Positions 16,232-25,256 of a stretch of 64,000 nucleotides of DNA are shown piece by piece. The translations under genes and the position numbers were made by a program. Where the stretch lies: assembly GCF_025869515.1 (NCBI RefSeq), contig NZ_JAOZVR010000118.1:56779-120778 (forward strand). The letters run 5' to 3'. The notes under the pieces were generated by a model that ran no database searches, was not told the DNA's origin, and saw only the letters and a list, made by a program, of their open reading frames with translations. This stretch comes from Ferrovibrio sp. (GTDB lineage: Bacteria > Pseudomonadota > Alphaproteobacteria > Ferrovibrionales > Ferrovibrionaceae). How positions within the stretch are numbered: position 1 is the first letter of the stretch; the number at the start of each line of letters is the position of its first letter.

Positions 16232-17752
16232 ATGCTCACCCCTGTTGATGCAAAGCGGGAAATCGAGCGCCTGCGCACGCGCCGCCGCAACATTGATGAC
16301 GGCAAGTCTCTGCCAACTACCAAGGAATTGTTGCGAGCCAGCGGGTACATGGGCGGCGACCTGCATTGGGACCTGCGAATGTTTGCAGACATCGCGGCGC
16401 GCAGGGTCCGCAGCAACACGCGCGGCGCGAAAGATTTGAAAGCTGCCTTCCAGAACTTGGCGCTCGAAGGTGCCGGTCTGGAAGATCTGCTCGAAATGCG
16501 CGCTCTGTTGAAGAAGCACGGCAGCAACGTGCTCGGCCCCAAGACTTCCGCCGCCTACCTGACGCGCTTGGAGATTTATGCAGCGTCGCTGGAGCATCCG
16601 CCTGCGATGGAAACGGTCTTGAAGGAATGCCTGTGGCGGGCCATCGAGACGGCACGGCGGCTCGATACTTTTCAGTACCTGAAGGCTGCCATTGGCTGGC
16701 ACCACATGGCGCACTACCGGCCTTTCCCGGCCGACAATCTGCCCGGCATCGAACAACTGGGCGAGAACGTATTGGAAGCGGCTTACTCGTTCTGGGACGG
16801 GCTGCGGGCTACACCGGTCAAGCCTGCGATTAGCGATACGACGAATGAGGAAAAAAAATCCGAGCCGAAACTCGATGAACCTGGCTTCCTGACGGTGCTG
16901 GCGGAAGTCGCCAATTCTGACATGACCGTCGGCAAGAAGATTTCTGATGAGTTCAAGGCCATCCTGAAGCGCCCGCTGCCGCTCGTACCGTGCGTCGACC
17001 TGCAGAAGGTGCGGGAAACCCTTGTCGCGCAGTTTCCGTGGGCAAGCTCGGTGACGAACACGCTAATCGGGGATATCGGCGCCAAGCCCTACATCCATCA
17101 CCGGCCGACAATCCTGGTCGGCGAGCCCGGTTCCGGAAAATCGCGCTACTGCCATCGGCTCTATACATTGCTGAATGTGCCGTTTCGGACCTTCAACTGC
17201 GGTGGCGTTGCGGATTCCACGTTTTCCGGCACGGCCCGCCAATGGTCATCGGGTGGGCCATCGCTTCCCCTGACGCTGTTCCGCAGCTCCATGACGGCTA
17301 GTCCGGCCGTGGTCCTCGATGAAATCGAGAAGGCATCGACCAACCGGACAAACGGCTCGTTGTTCGATGCTTTGTTGGCGATGACGGAACCTGAGTCTGC
17401 CAGGTGTTGGTACGACCCGTATGTGCAGGCGCCGCTGAACCTTTCCGGCGTGCTGTGGATGGGCACCGCAAACGATGTAGGTGACATCCCCGAAGTGCTG
17501 CGCGACCGCTTCCGCATTCTGCGCTTTGGCGAACCTGCGGCCGACCACCTTGAGACACTCGCACGCACGCTGCTGGCCGAAATCGTTATCGAACGTGGCA
17601 TGCGGTCCGAATGGGCGCGGCCACTGTCCTGGGCGGAGTTGGAAGCCCTGTGGGCAGTGTGGGATGGCGGCTCTGTACGAGCGCTGAAGCGGTTTCTGGA
17701 AGGCGTGCTGAATGCGCGGGAATCCGAGGCGACGCAGGTGGAGCCGAACTGA
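16232..17752 (+). CDS. AAA+ ATPase with Lon-like ATP-binding core
   Basis: 506 aa. The first about 230 residues are helical with no recognised domain; a low-complexity EEKKSEPK linker leads to an AAA+ module with Walker A GEPGSGKS (297-304), Walker B VVLDE (360-364, followed by IEKAS as in Lon), and a sensor-1-like GTAND. There is no protease domain after it, so it is not Lon itself. Likely an oligomeric remodelling ATPase. ATG 16232 sits behind GAGG; GTG at 16217 is an alternative. Its stop overlaps the next start (TGATG), so the downstream small gene is translationally coupled. Confidence 0.8.
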   Translation: MLTPVDAKREIERLRTRRRNIDDGKSLPTTKELLRASGYMGGDLHWDLRMFADIAARRVRSNTRGAKDLKAAFQNLALEGAGLEDLLEMRALLKKHGSNVLGPKTSAAYLTRLEIYAASLEHPPAMETVLKECLWRAIETARRLDTFQYLKAAIGWHHMAHYRPFPADNLPGIEQLGENVLEAAYSFWDGLRATPVKPAISDTTNEEKKSEPKLDEPGFLTVLAEVANSDMTVGKKISDEFKAILKRPLPLVPCVDLQKVRETLVAQFPWASSVTNTLIGDIGAKPYIHHRPTILVGEPGSGKSRYCHRLYTLLNVPFRTFNCGGVADSTFSGTARQWSSGGPSLPLTLFRSSMTASPAVVLDEIEKASTNRTNGSLFDALLAMTEPESARCWYDPYVQAPLNLSGVLWMGTANDVGDIPEVLRDRFRILRFGEPAADHLETLARTLLAEIVIERGMRSEWARPLSWAELEALWAVWDGGSVRALKRFLEGVLNARESEATQVEPN

Positions 17753-17934
17753 TGAGTAAAGTCTGGCGGTCAGTCCTGCTGACGATGAGGGATCTGCATT
17801 CCATCGGCTGTATCTCCGACGAAAAGATGATGGAGTTCGAGAAGCTCTGTGCGCCCGCCCGAAAGAAGAGTCGGAAGCCAAGGCCATCCAAAAAGGCGGC
17901 GAGAAGCCGGAAGCCGCGGAGGACGCCCGAATGA
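17752..17934 (+). CDS. 60-aa basic protein resembling an antitoxin N-terminus
   Basis: The N-terminal half (LLTMRDLHSIGCISDEKMMEFEKLCAP) resembles the oligomerisation segment at the start of HigA/XRE-type antitoxins, which normally leads into a helix-turn-helix. Here it is followed instead by a Lys/Arg-rich tail (about residues 38-58). The start overlaps the AAA+ stop by one base and its stop overlaps the next start (ATGA), so it is a genuine coupled gene rather than a stray frame. It could tether or regulate the AAA+ protein. Confidence 0.55.
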   Translation: MSKVWRSVLLTMRDLHSIGCISDEKMMEFEKLCAPARKKSRKPRPSKKAARSRKPRRTPE

Positions 17935-18482
17935 CCACCGACTCAGACCACAAAGGCGACGACAATGAAATCCCGATGGCGGAAGCAGCCGCAATCCTAG
18001 GGCTATCGATGGCGGTGCTCATCCAGAAGATGAAAAACGGCGAACTGCCGTTCCGGCTGGTTCCGGAAGAACGATCGGTAAAGATGCAGGATGTCCAGGA
18101 GTTGAAGAAGAGCATTGAACGAAATCGGGAGGCCCTGCGAGCGGTCGCAGAAGACGCCAACGGGCTCGATGACGTCCTTGAGAACACGCCGCCCGTTCTG
18201 GGTAGCGGCTCCTTTCTGAAAGACCATGGCTACCCCGACCCGGCCATATCGAAGGAACGCTTCGTGCTGGTGGGCCGCATTCGCTTTGCAGCCGAAGCGA
18301 CAGGCCTTGACTACAAGGGCATTGCAACGGCGGTCACTAACTCTGGTATCGCGGGCTTTTTCAATGAAGAGCAGATTCTTCGAATTCTCCGCGGTCAGAT
18401 CCGGAACACGCCGACATCGACCCTGTGGGCTCTGGTGAAGATCCTGGAGATGTATCCCGACCGGCCGACGAAATACTGGTGA
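17931..18482 (+). CDS. HTH (excisionase/antitoxin-like) protein
   Basis: 183 aa. Residues 13-60 match the helix-turn-helix of excisionase-like or Phd/HigA-type regulators (MAEAAAILGLSMAVLIQKM, then GELPFRLVPEERSVKMQDV). The C-terminal half is not recognised; a segment around GLDYKGIATAVTNSGIAGFF looks like a second small helical domain. ATGA overlap with the preceding gene. Likely the DNA-binding regulator of the cassette or a targeting subunit. Confidence 0.6.
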   Translation: MTTDSDHKGDDNEIPMAEAAAILGLSMAVLIQKMKNGELPFRLVPEERSVKMQDVQELKKSIERNREALRAVAEDANGLDDVLENTPPVLGSGSFLKDHGYPDPAISKERFVLVGRIRFAAEATGLDYKGIATAVTNSGIAGFFNEEQILRILRGQIRNTPTSTLWALVKILEMYPDRPTKYW

Positions 18483-18491
18483 GGTAGCGAA

Positions 18492-18824
18492 ATGCTAATC
18501 TATGAATTCACACTGATTGTGAAGCTGCCACCCAGGGCACTGGAGGCCCAGGCCTATGTCGATGCCTGGATTCGTGCCGACTGCCAGGACGCGACGGTCG
18601 GCGCCGTCTCAGCCGGACAGATTGAGCTGATTTTCCGGCGTACGGCGGTGGACGAGAGATGGGCAATCCGCAGCGCCATTGATGACTTCACGAAGGTTGC
18701 AGAAATTGTTCGCCGTAAAGCCAGGAGGCGGAAGGAGACCTACGAGTTCGAGGTACTGATGGGCGGCGAGAAGATTGGCCACGCCACCTACGAGATTACA
18801 GAGAACAAGCAAGAGGAAGAATAG
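18492..18824 (+). CDS. Conserved small protein of unknown function
   Basis: 110 aa, start ATG 18492 behind GAGG, 9 bp after the HTH gene. The N-terminal half (YEFTLIVKLP, then CQDATVGAVSAGQIELIFRR) follows a pattern I know from small proteins encoded beside excisionase-like regulators in mobile regions: an alpha/beta sandwich with the DATVG turn. The C-terminus is charged and ends in Glu residues. No function can be named. Confidence 0.5.
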   Translation: MLIYEFTLIVKLPPRALEAQAYVDAWIRADCQDATVGAVSAGQIELIFRRTAVDERWAIRSAIDDFTKVAEIVRRKARRRKETYEFEVLMGGEKIGHATYEITENKQEEE

Positions 18825-18829
18825 TCGAA

Positions 18830-19171
18830 ATGCACGTTCGGACTATTGAGCTCGCCGCCGAACTGGATGCCTTCGTCGAAGAAGTGGTTCTGACTGGGCG
18901 ACACGCCAATCCGGATGAGGTCGTGGTCACGGCCCTGGAACGCTATTCGCCTGCAATCGATGCAGAGCTGGACCTGGCAGCTCGGATTGACGCTGGCGAC
19001 GCCGACATGGCCGCGCTGCAGGCTTTCCTGGAGCGATATCGGTCGGTGCATTCTGCGCTACTGGTGCCGATTACCCAGGAGTTCATGGAACGCATCGAGC
19101 TGTTGGTTGGACCAATTGAAGAGATTGATATCGACCTGGATGAGCCAATCGGGGATGGCGAAACGGAATGA
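18830..19171 (+). CDS. ParD-like protein without a ParE partner
   Basis: 113 aa. The N-terminal about 45 residues fit the ribbon-helix-helix of ParD/CC2985-type antitoxins (VRTIELAAELDAFVEEVVLTG, then NPDEVVVTALERY). The rest is an acidic helical extension ending in EEIDIDLDEPIGDGETE, not the usual ParE-wrapping tail. No ParE-like toxin follows: the next gene is the AddB-like nuclease. Start ATG 18830 follows GAGGAAG. It may be a domesticated regulator of the cassette. Confidence 0.55.
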   Translation: MHVRTIELAAELDAFVEEVVLTGRHANPDEVVVTALERYSPAIDAELDLAARIDAGDADMAALQAFLERYRSVHSALLVPITQEFMERIELLVGPIEEIDIDLDEPIGDGETE

Positions 19172-19242
19172 GAATGGCGTGCACGGATGAATAGCGATGA
19201 TTGCGCACATGCATAACACCGTAGGCGAATCGAAGGCAGGCT

Positions 19243-19258
19243 TGTCGGATCTCCGACA
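19243..19258. promoter_or_regulatory. Perfect palindrome upstream of the addB-like gene
   Basis: TGTCGGA-TC-TCCGACA, a 7-bp-arm inverted repeat, lies in the 189-bp gap between the ParD-like gene and the AddB-like gene. It is the only sizeable gap in this half of the cassette, so an internal promoter/operator or an attenuating hairpin is plausible. Confidence 0.4.
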
Positions 19259-19360
19259 CGCCAATAACCTGTCTTCACAGGCCGACGGCCCAGGGGTGGG
19301 TCGCAACACATATCAGTGCGCAACCACAGGACCGGCATTTGCTGGCCCGAGGGAGGACGT

Positions 19361-22066
19361 ATGAAGCTGGTCTTTGGACTGGAAGCGGATAGCCGTGTGT
19401 ATCCTGATTTTCCCGGGCCCGGCCCCGGTGTCCTGGATGAGGAAGTCGTCGGCCCTCGCGGGCTCGTAGGATTGCTGGAAATTCAACTGGGCCTCTCTGG
19501 TCCCACCAAATCCGAAGCTGTGCGTATCGCTGCTTATGCGGCGAAGCTGCATATGGCTCTAGCCGAACGGAAGACCGCGTTCTTTGCCGCCTCATTCAGC
19601 AGAGATCCATGGGCGACTGCGGAGCGCCTGCTTCATTGGCGTGATAACCTGGTATTGGCTGGCTGGGCTGGCACCGCCATTGGCACACCCCGGGCGGATG
19701 AACTCGCGGCCGCAGAGACAGCAGGCAATCCGTTGCCTTTGGGATTTGCCGACCGACTGGTCGCTGTTCAACACGCATTGGCTACCAAGCCCACCCTGCG
19801 GCTAACTGAAATCGAGGTTATTGAGCTACCTTCAAGCTTGCCGCCGCATATCAATGAGCTTTTCAAAGCCCTGACGGCCTGCGGTGTCACTCTGAACCAG
19901 CGGCCGGTGGGCCAGGTGGCGGCGACGGGCAACGACCTCGCCAGGGTCAGCAAGTTCCTGAAAGAAGCAACCATCGACCCAGTGGTTGGTGACGGCTCAT
20001 TTATGGTCGTTCAAGCTGACACAGCTCTGATGGCGGCCGAAGCGGTCGCCGAGTGGCTGGCAGCAGGCTCCGAGGCAGACCTGAACGACACTGTCGTTCT
20101 CGCTCCCGACGGCGATACAGCGCTGTTGGATGGTGCATTGCTCGCACGCGGGCTGCCAGCTTTGGGCCAGTCAGCATCGTCACCATGGCGCGGCGCCTTG
20201 CAGGTCCTTCCCCTGGCTTTCGCTACCATCTGGAAGCCATTCAATCCCAAGCCGCTGCTCGACCTGCTATTGTTGCCGAAGCCGCCGATTGGGTTCGGCG
20301 CCGCACGGACATTGGCCTACGCTTTGTCCAAGGAGCCCGGCATCGGCGGCAAGGCCTGGAAGACCGCATGGGAAAGAATTGAGGCTCGGCAGGTTGAAAA
20401 GGAAGCAGCCAAAGGTCACGCCGACGCGGAAGCGCGGGCAGCCAAGAAGCTGAAGCGCTGGCAGCAGTGGACAACGGTGGGCCAATATGACCGCCACGAA
20501 GGCATCCCTGCGGAAGCTGCCAAGGCGATCGCCAGCCGGGTCTCTCAATGGGCATTCGCGACAAACAGCACGAAGAATGACCCTTTGCTGCTCTCCGTTG
20601 CGGCCGCCGCAACAGCTCTGGTCGATGCCATCACCGTCATCGGCCGAGAGAGCCTTCCCGCCCTGCTGCTTGAGCGAATGATTGAGCAGGTGCTGGCGGA
20701 AGGTGCCGAGAACCCCAACCACATCGCTCAATCCGGTGGCCTGCGGTGCATCAGGCACCCAGCAGCGCTGTGGGGGACGGCAAAACGCGTCATCTGGTGG
20801 AATTTCACAGGTCCTGGTGAGCGCGTTCGCCCGCCGTCCGAGCCCTGGAGCAAGGACGAGCTGGCAATGCTGGAAAAGGCTGGTTGCAGGCTGGCTTCGT
20901 CCGCCGACATCGCCCGTCAGGTGAGTGCTGCCTATGTAAACGCCGCCTTCCGGACCTCGGAATGCCTGCTCCTGATCCGGCCATCGCTGTCAGGAAGCGA
21001 CGAAACCACCAGCCATCCGCTGGCACACCAGTTGATGCCCATTCTGAAAGCTTCAGAACACCGCGAAATCTGGCAGGCGGAGCAACTCCTGGCCAGCACG
21101 GCGACTAAACTCTCCAATCGGAATCTCGGGCGCCAACTGAGTCCTCCGGCCTCTCTGCCGAAATCGCGCAAAGCATGGACACTACCAGCCGCTGCTATTG
21201 CCAAGGTGAAGGAACGTGAGGAAAGCCCGACCGGCCTGGAGAACCTGGTGAATTGTCAGATGCGCTGGCTACTCGCCAATGTCCTTGGGCTGTCAGCGGG
21301 TCGCTTTGCCGAAATTCCGGACACCGACCAGCTTCTCGGCAATCTGGCTCATGAAATCGCATCTCACGTCTTCAAACCGGGTAACGTGCCTGACAAAGAC
21401 AAGATGAGAGCCGATGTTGCCCGGATCTTCGATGAACTTGTGGACGCCATTGCTGCACCGCTTAATCAGCCTGAGCACGCCGGTGAACTCATCCGCGCGC
21501 GTGTCCATGTCCCGAGCTCCTTGGCCCATCTGGCCGACTACCTCAGGAGCAAAGGCCTTGAGGTCGTCGGAACCGAACTGCCCCGCGCTGCAGATCTTGG
21601 GGACCTGAAAATCGCCGGGCGTCTCGACATGCTGGTCAAGAATCCAGAGGGAGTGCTTGGGGTCATTGACCTCAAATGGAGCCATAGCGCCCGACGTCGC
21701 CTGACCGAAATTACGGATGGTCGGGCTATTCAGCTCGCCGCCTATGGCACGATTGCGGATGCCTCGACCGCAGGTACTGCCGACGGGGCCTACTATTTAC
21801 TGAACCAGCGTCGCCTGATTGGTCAGGAAGGCGGCCTGGTATCCGAGGAAGAGGTCGAGGTCGACAAAGACCTGTCGCAGACCTGGCTCGACTTGATTGC
21901 TACCTGGAAGTCTTGGCGGGACGAGGCCATCGCCGGGAACGCAATTGCAGGCGGCATCGAAGGCGCCCCGGAGCCACCGGCTAGCATTGGCATCCCTGCG
22001 GACGAAAAGCCGTGCAAATACTGCGACTACACCAGCCTGTGCCGCGTCAGCACGAAGGGTAGCTGA
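19361..22066 (+). CDS. AddB/RexB-like PD-(D/E)XK nuclease with Fe-S cysteines
   Basis: 901 aa. The C-terminal third is a RecB-family nuclease: D756 in GRLDMLV, D770-L-K772 in VIDLKW, and QLAAY. Four cysteines placed as in AddB bracket it: C632 (NCQMRW) and C885, C888, C894 (CKYCDYTSLC), the expected ligands of a 4Fe-4S cluster. The N-terminal two thirds lack helicase motifs, as in inactivated AddB helicase domains. AddB nicks and scans dsDNA ends together with AddA. Start ATG 19361 follows GGAGG. Stop and addA-like start are 1 bp apart. It appears to be an island paralogue rather than the housekeeping addB. Confidence 0.85.
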   Translation: MKLVFGLEADSRVYPDFPGPGPGVLDEEVVGPRGLVGLLEIQLGLSGPTKSEAVRIAAYAAKLHMALAERKTAFFAASFSRDPWATAERLLHWRDNLVLAGWAGTAIGTPRADELAAAETAGNPLPLGFADRLVAVQHALATKPTLRLTEIEVIELPSSLPPHINELFKALTACGVTLNQRPVGQVAATGNDLARVSKFLKEATIDPVVGDGSFMVVQADTALMAAEAVAEWLAAGSEADLNDTVVLAPDGDTALLDGALLARGLPALGQSASSPWRGALQVLPLAFATIWKPFNPKPLLDLLLLPKPPIGFGAARTLAYALSKEPGIGGKAWKTAWERIEARQVEKEAAKGHADAEARAAKKLKRWQQWTTVGQYDRHEGIPAEAAKAIASRVSQWAFATNSTKNDPLLLSVAAAATALVDAITVIGRESLPALLLERMIEQVLAEGAENPNHIAQSGGLRCIRHPAALWGTAKRVIWWNFTGPGERVRPPSEPWSKDELAMLEKAGCRLASSADIARQVSAAYVNAAFRTSECLLLIRPSLSGSDETTSHPLAHQLMPILKASEHREIWQAEQLLASTATKLSNRNLGRQLSPPASLPKSRKAWTLPAAAIAKVKEREESPTGLENLVNCQMRWLLANVLGLSAGRFAEIPDTDQLLGNLAHEIASHVFKPGNVPDKDKMRADVARIFDELVDAIAAPLNQPEHAGELIRARVHVPSSLAHLADYLRSKGLEVVGTELPRAADLGDLKIAGRLDMLVKNPEGVLGVIDLKWSHSARRRLTEITDGRAIQLAAYGTIADASTAGTADGAYYLLNQRRLIGQEGGLVSEEEVEVDKDLSQTWLDLIATWKSWRDEAIAGNAIAGGIEGAPEPPASIGIPADEKPCKYCDYTSLCRVSTKGS

Positions 22067-22067
22067 G

Positions 22068-25000
22068 ATGAGCAAACTCAACATCAATACCGTCACCGCC
22101 TCAGCTGGCGCAGGTAAGACCACGCGCATCGTGCGCCGTATCGCAGCAGAGGTGAAGGAAAGGCCGCCCGAAGAGATTATGGCGACCACTTTCACCGTGA
22201 AGGCCGCGGACGAACTTATCGAACGAGCCCGCGCAGAGCTTTACGAGACTTACCAGGAAGACAAGGCGGTTCGCCTGCTGGGCGCGCGCTTCGGTACTGT
22301 CAATTCAGTATGTGGGCAGATTGTCGCCGAGCACGCGTTCGAGTTAGGCCGGTCGCCGCGCGCCGAAGTTATCTCCGACGACAGCGTGAACCGGATTCTG
22401 GCAACGGCTGCCAGCGAAGCCATCTCCAAGCATGCCCCGGTACTGAACCATATTGCGGAACTATTCGGCTACTCGGACCCATATCCGCCGCACCTTACTC
22501 GCCCAGACTGGCGGACGACACTCAGGAGGATTATCGACCTGGCTCGCTCCAATGGCCTTGATGCCGGGGGATTGCAGTCCTCTGCGGAAAAGTCCGTGGC
22601 TGGCTTCCTGGACCTGTTGCCCAAACCCCAGCCTGGCGTGACGTCGGAAAAACTCACCGCCGACCTTACGGCTGCAGTGAATGAAGCCCTGAAGCACTCG
22701 GCCACGATTACCAGTGGAGACGGAACGAAGACCGTTAAGGAGCTGATTAAAATTCGCGGCAAACTGAAGCGCAAAGCCGCCCTCAGTTGGCCCGAATGGG
22801 CTCGCGCGTCCAAGCTGAAATACGCGAAGACCAAAGATGTGGAAGGCTTCAAGAAGGCCGTCGATGACATCAAAGGCATCGCAAGCGACCATTTCGGCCA
22901 CCCTCAGCTCCGTGCGGATTGCGAGACGTTCATCCGAACACTATTCGCCTGCGCGGCAGACTCTCTCGCTGCTTACGACGAATACAAGGCGACCCGCGGC
23001 CTGATTGACTTCACCGACCAGGAAATGCTGGCGCTCCGCGTCCTGTCAGACACCGATATGCGCAAGCGCCTGGCCGAACGGGTCAACCGCGTCTTCGTCG
23101 ATGAATTCCAGGACTCAAGCCCGCTTCAGATTGCAATCTTCACGTCCCTGGCCGAAATCGTTGAAGCCAGCACCTGGGTCGGCGACCCCATGCAGGCCAT
23201 CTACGGTTTTCGCAACGCCGACAGCGCCCTGACGCAAGCCGCATTCCTCGGTGCCGGTCAAGGTACTAAGCCCGACGACCCATTGCGTACGTCTTATCGG
23301 AGCCGCAAGGGCATTGTGGATTTCGTCAACGAAGCATTCTCGCCTTCGCTCGCCGCGATGGGCTTGAAGCCGGAGGAGCATCGTTTCACCGGCACCGACC
23401 GCAAGGAGGATGGCTTCAAACGACCACCCCTGCATGTCTGGTGGGTATCCGGCAGCAACAACGATAAACAGGCCGCCGCGCTTGCTCATGCGGTCAAGTC
23501 CGTCATTGAGGCCCTCGAAAACTGGCCGGTGGACACCCGTAAGAGCGCTGTCCGCCCATTGCGGATTGGCGATATCGCTATCCTGTGTCACACCAACAAG
23601 GAAGTGGAGCGAGCCGCAGCCGCTCTCAGCGCGATTGGCATTCCAGTCGCAGTTGAACGCGACGAGTTGTCCAAGACTCCCCATGTGGAATTGGCCATGG
23701 CGGCTCTCCGATGGGTGGCTGACCAATCCGACCGGCTTGCTTTGGCGGAGATGGCCAGGTTCTTCTCCGACGACCCGGAATCAGACGGCTGGCTGCAGGC
23801 GGTTGGCGCGGACGACCCGGATGCAGCCCTGAAGGCTGAGAACCCGATTTCCGATGCGCTCGAAGTCCTGCGTCAGCAGATCCTGGAACTGACTCCGGCC
23901 GAGATGATCGACGCCATCATTACCCTGCCACCGCTGTTGAGCCGGATTGAGCGCTGGGGAAACCATGGTGCGCGCCTGGATGACCTGGAAGCCCTGCGAG
24001 GGTTCGCCAGGACCTATGAGACGGAGTGCGCAGGTTCAGGCGCCCCTGCGACACTGTCTGGCCTAATCCTGACATTTGAAGAAGCCGAAGCCAAACGGCC
24101 GAAGAGCCTGCGGCCCGACGCCGTCAACGTGATGACCTATCACAAGGCCAAGGGCCTTGAATGGCCATTGGTCATCCTGTCCAGCCTGCACAAGGACCCG
24201 GAGCCCCGGCTGTTCGAGCCGGTCGCGGAGGCCGACGGCACACTAGACTGGATGAACCCGCTGGCCGGACGCTGGATTCGCTACTGGCCCTGGCCGTACG
24301 GAACGCAGAAGGACAATGTCGGCCTGGATGAAGCGGCAGCCAATTCCGAGGCGGGCAAACTGGCATTGCTGCGTGCTCGGCAGGAAGCAACTCGCCTCCT
24401 GTATGTCGGTGTAACGCGAGCCAGGGATTACGCTGTATTCGCGCCCAGCACCAAGAATGGGGCTGACTGGCTGAAAGTTCTGGATACCGGCACCGGTACC
24501 GCTGACTACATCGTCCTGCCGAAGGCTCCTGAACCTATTTCCGCCGGGCCGCATAAATTCGAAGCCGAGGTGGCCACCCTTGCCGTGCCTGGAGACGAGG
24601 AGACCGCGCCACCAGTTGTAGTGCAGACGCATGTCCGACTAGGCCGCGACGTCGTCGTTCGCAAGCCACTGTTCAGGACGCCTAGCACCGAGATTGCAAC
24701 CGCGCCCTACAAAATTGTCAGCCGCACCGAGATTGGCCACCGCATTCCCATCGTTGGCGATGCGGACATGGCCATCGTCGGCGAAGCCGTACATGCCATC
24801 CTGGCAGCGGACGACGTGTCGGCCCCAGCAGACGTCAGACTAAAGGTGGCCCAGAGCATCCTGGACCGCTGGAGTATGAAGCTGGTCAAGGCCGCTGACA
24901 TCCTGAAGGCCAGCGATGCCCTGAATGCCCATCTGCTAAAAGCCATTCCTGGCGCGACCGTTCTCAAGGAGGCCCCAGTCTCCGCACATTTCGCCGACCA

Positions 25001-25229
25001 ACTAGTTTCGGGTCGCATTGACCTGCTCATCGACCATCCGGGCGGCTATGCCATCGTCGACCACAAGTCATTCCCTGGAGCGGGCGAAAGCATCGACAAC
25101 AAAGCCCTGAGCTTCGGCCCTCAGCTTGGTCTTTACAGAAATGCTGTCGAGACAGCCACCGGCAAGAAAGTCACAAACCTGTTGGTCCATATGCCTATCA
25201 GCGGGCAGCTCATCGAGATTTCCATGTAA
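22068..25229 (+). CDS. AddA-like UvrD/REP helicase-nuclease
   Basis: 1053 aa. Superfamily 1 helicase motifs are all present: ASAGAGKTT (11-19), VDEFQDSS (DEFQD 345-349), GDPMQAIYGFR, TSYRSRKG, TYHKAKGLEWPLVI and LLYVGVTRAR. A C-terminal RecB-type nuclease has D985 in GRIDLLI, D998-H-K1000, and the QLGLY helix. Together with the preceding protein this gives two nuclease sites and one motor, as in AddAB. Start ATG 22068 lies 1 bp after the AddB-like stop. Unlike housekeeping addA it is embedded among accessory genes and HTH/antitoxin-like proteins, which suggests processing of invading linear DNA or island maintenance. Confidence 0.88.
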   Translation: MSKLNINTVTASAGAGKTTRIVRRIAAEVKERPPEEIMATTFTVKAADELIERARAELYETYQEDKAVRLLGARFGTVNSVCGQIVAEHAFELGRSPRAEVISDDSVNRILATAASEAISKHAPVLNHIAELFGYSDPYPPHLTRPDWRTTLRRIIDLARSNGLDAGGLQSSAEKSVAGFLDLLPKPQPGVTSEKLTADLTAAVNEALKHSATITSGDGTKTVKELIKIRGKLKRKAALSWPEWARASKLKYAKTKDVEGFKKAVDDIKGIASDHFGHPQLRADCETFIRTLFACAADSLAAYDEYKATRGLIDFTDQEMLALRVLSDTDMRKRLAERVNRVFVDEFQDSSPLQIAIFTSLAEIVEASTWVGDPMQAIYGFRNADSALTQAAFLGAGQGTKPDDPLRTSYRSRKGIVDFVNEAFSPSLAAMGLKPEEHRFTGTDRKEDGFKRPPLHVWWVSGSNNDKQAAALAHAVKSVIEALENWPVDTRKSAVRPLRIGDIAILCHTNKEVERAAAALSAIGIPVAVERDELSKTPHVELAMAALRWVADQSDRLALAEMARFFSDDPESDGWLQAVGADDPDAALKAENPISDALEVLRQQILELTPAEMIDAIITLPPLLSRIERWGNHGARLDDLEALRGFARTYETECAGSGAPATLSGLILTFEEAEAKRPKSLRPDAVNVMTYHKAKGLEWPLVILSSLHKDPEPRLFEPVAEADGTLDWMNPLAGRWIRYWPWPYGTQKDNVGLDEAAANSEAGKLALLRARQEATRLLYVGVTRARDYAVFAPSTKNGADWLKVLDTGTGTADYIVLPKAPEPISAGPHKFEAEVATLAVPGDEETAPPVVVQTHVRLGRDVVVRKPLFRTPSTEIATAPYKIVSRTEIGHRIPIVGDADMAIVGEAVHAILAADDVSAPADVRLKVAQSILDRWSMKLVKAADILKASDALNAHLLKAIPGATVLKEAPVSAHFADQLVSGRIDLLIDHPGGYAIVDHKSFPGAGESIDNKALSFGPQLGLYRNAVETATGKKVTNLLVHMPISGQLIEISM

Positions 25230-25256
25230 CGAGGCTACATAACTTTAGGGGGTATC

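Noticed and set aside
16232..17752. AAA+ protein as Lon protease
   Set aside because: The ATPase core resembles Lon, but there is no Ser-Lys protease domain after it and no Lon N-domain.
19361..25229. AddAB-like pair as the known Gabija system
   Set aside because: Gabija consists of an OLD-type ATPase/TOPRIM protein plus a shorter UvrD-like helicase; here the partner is an AddB-type Fe-S nuclease and the helicase carries its own nuclease domain.
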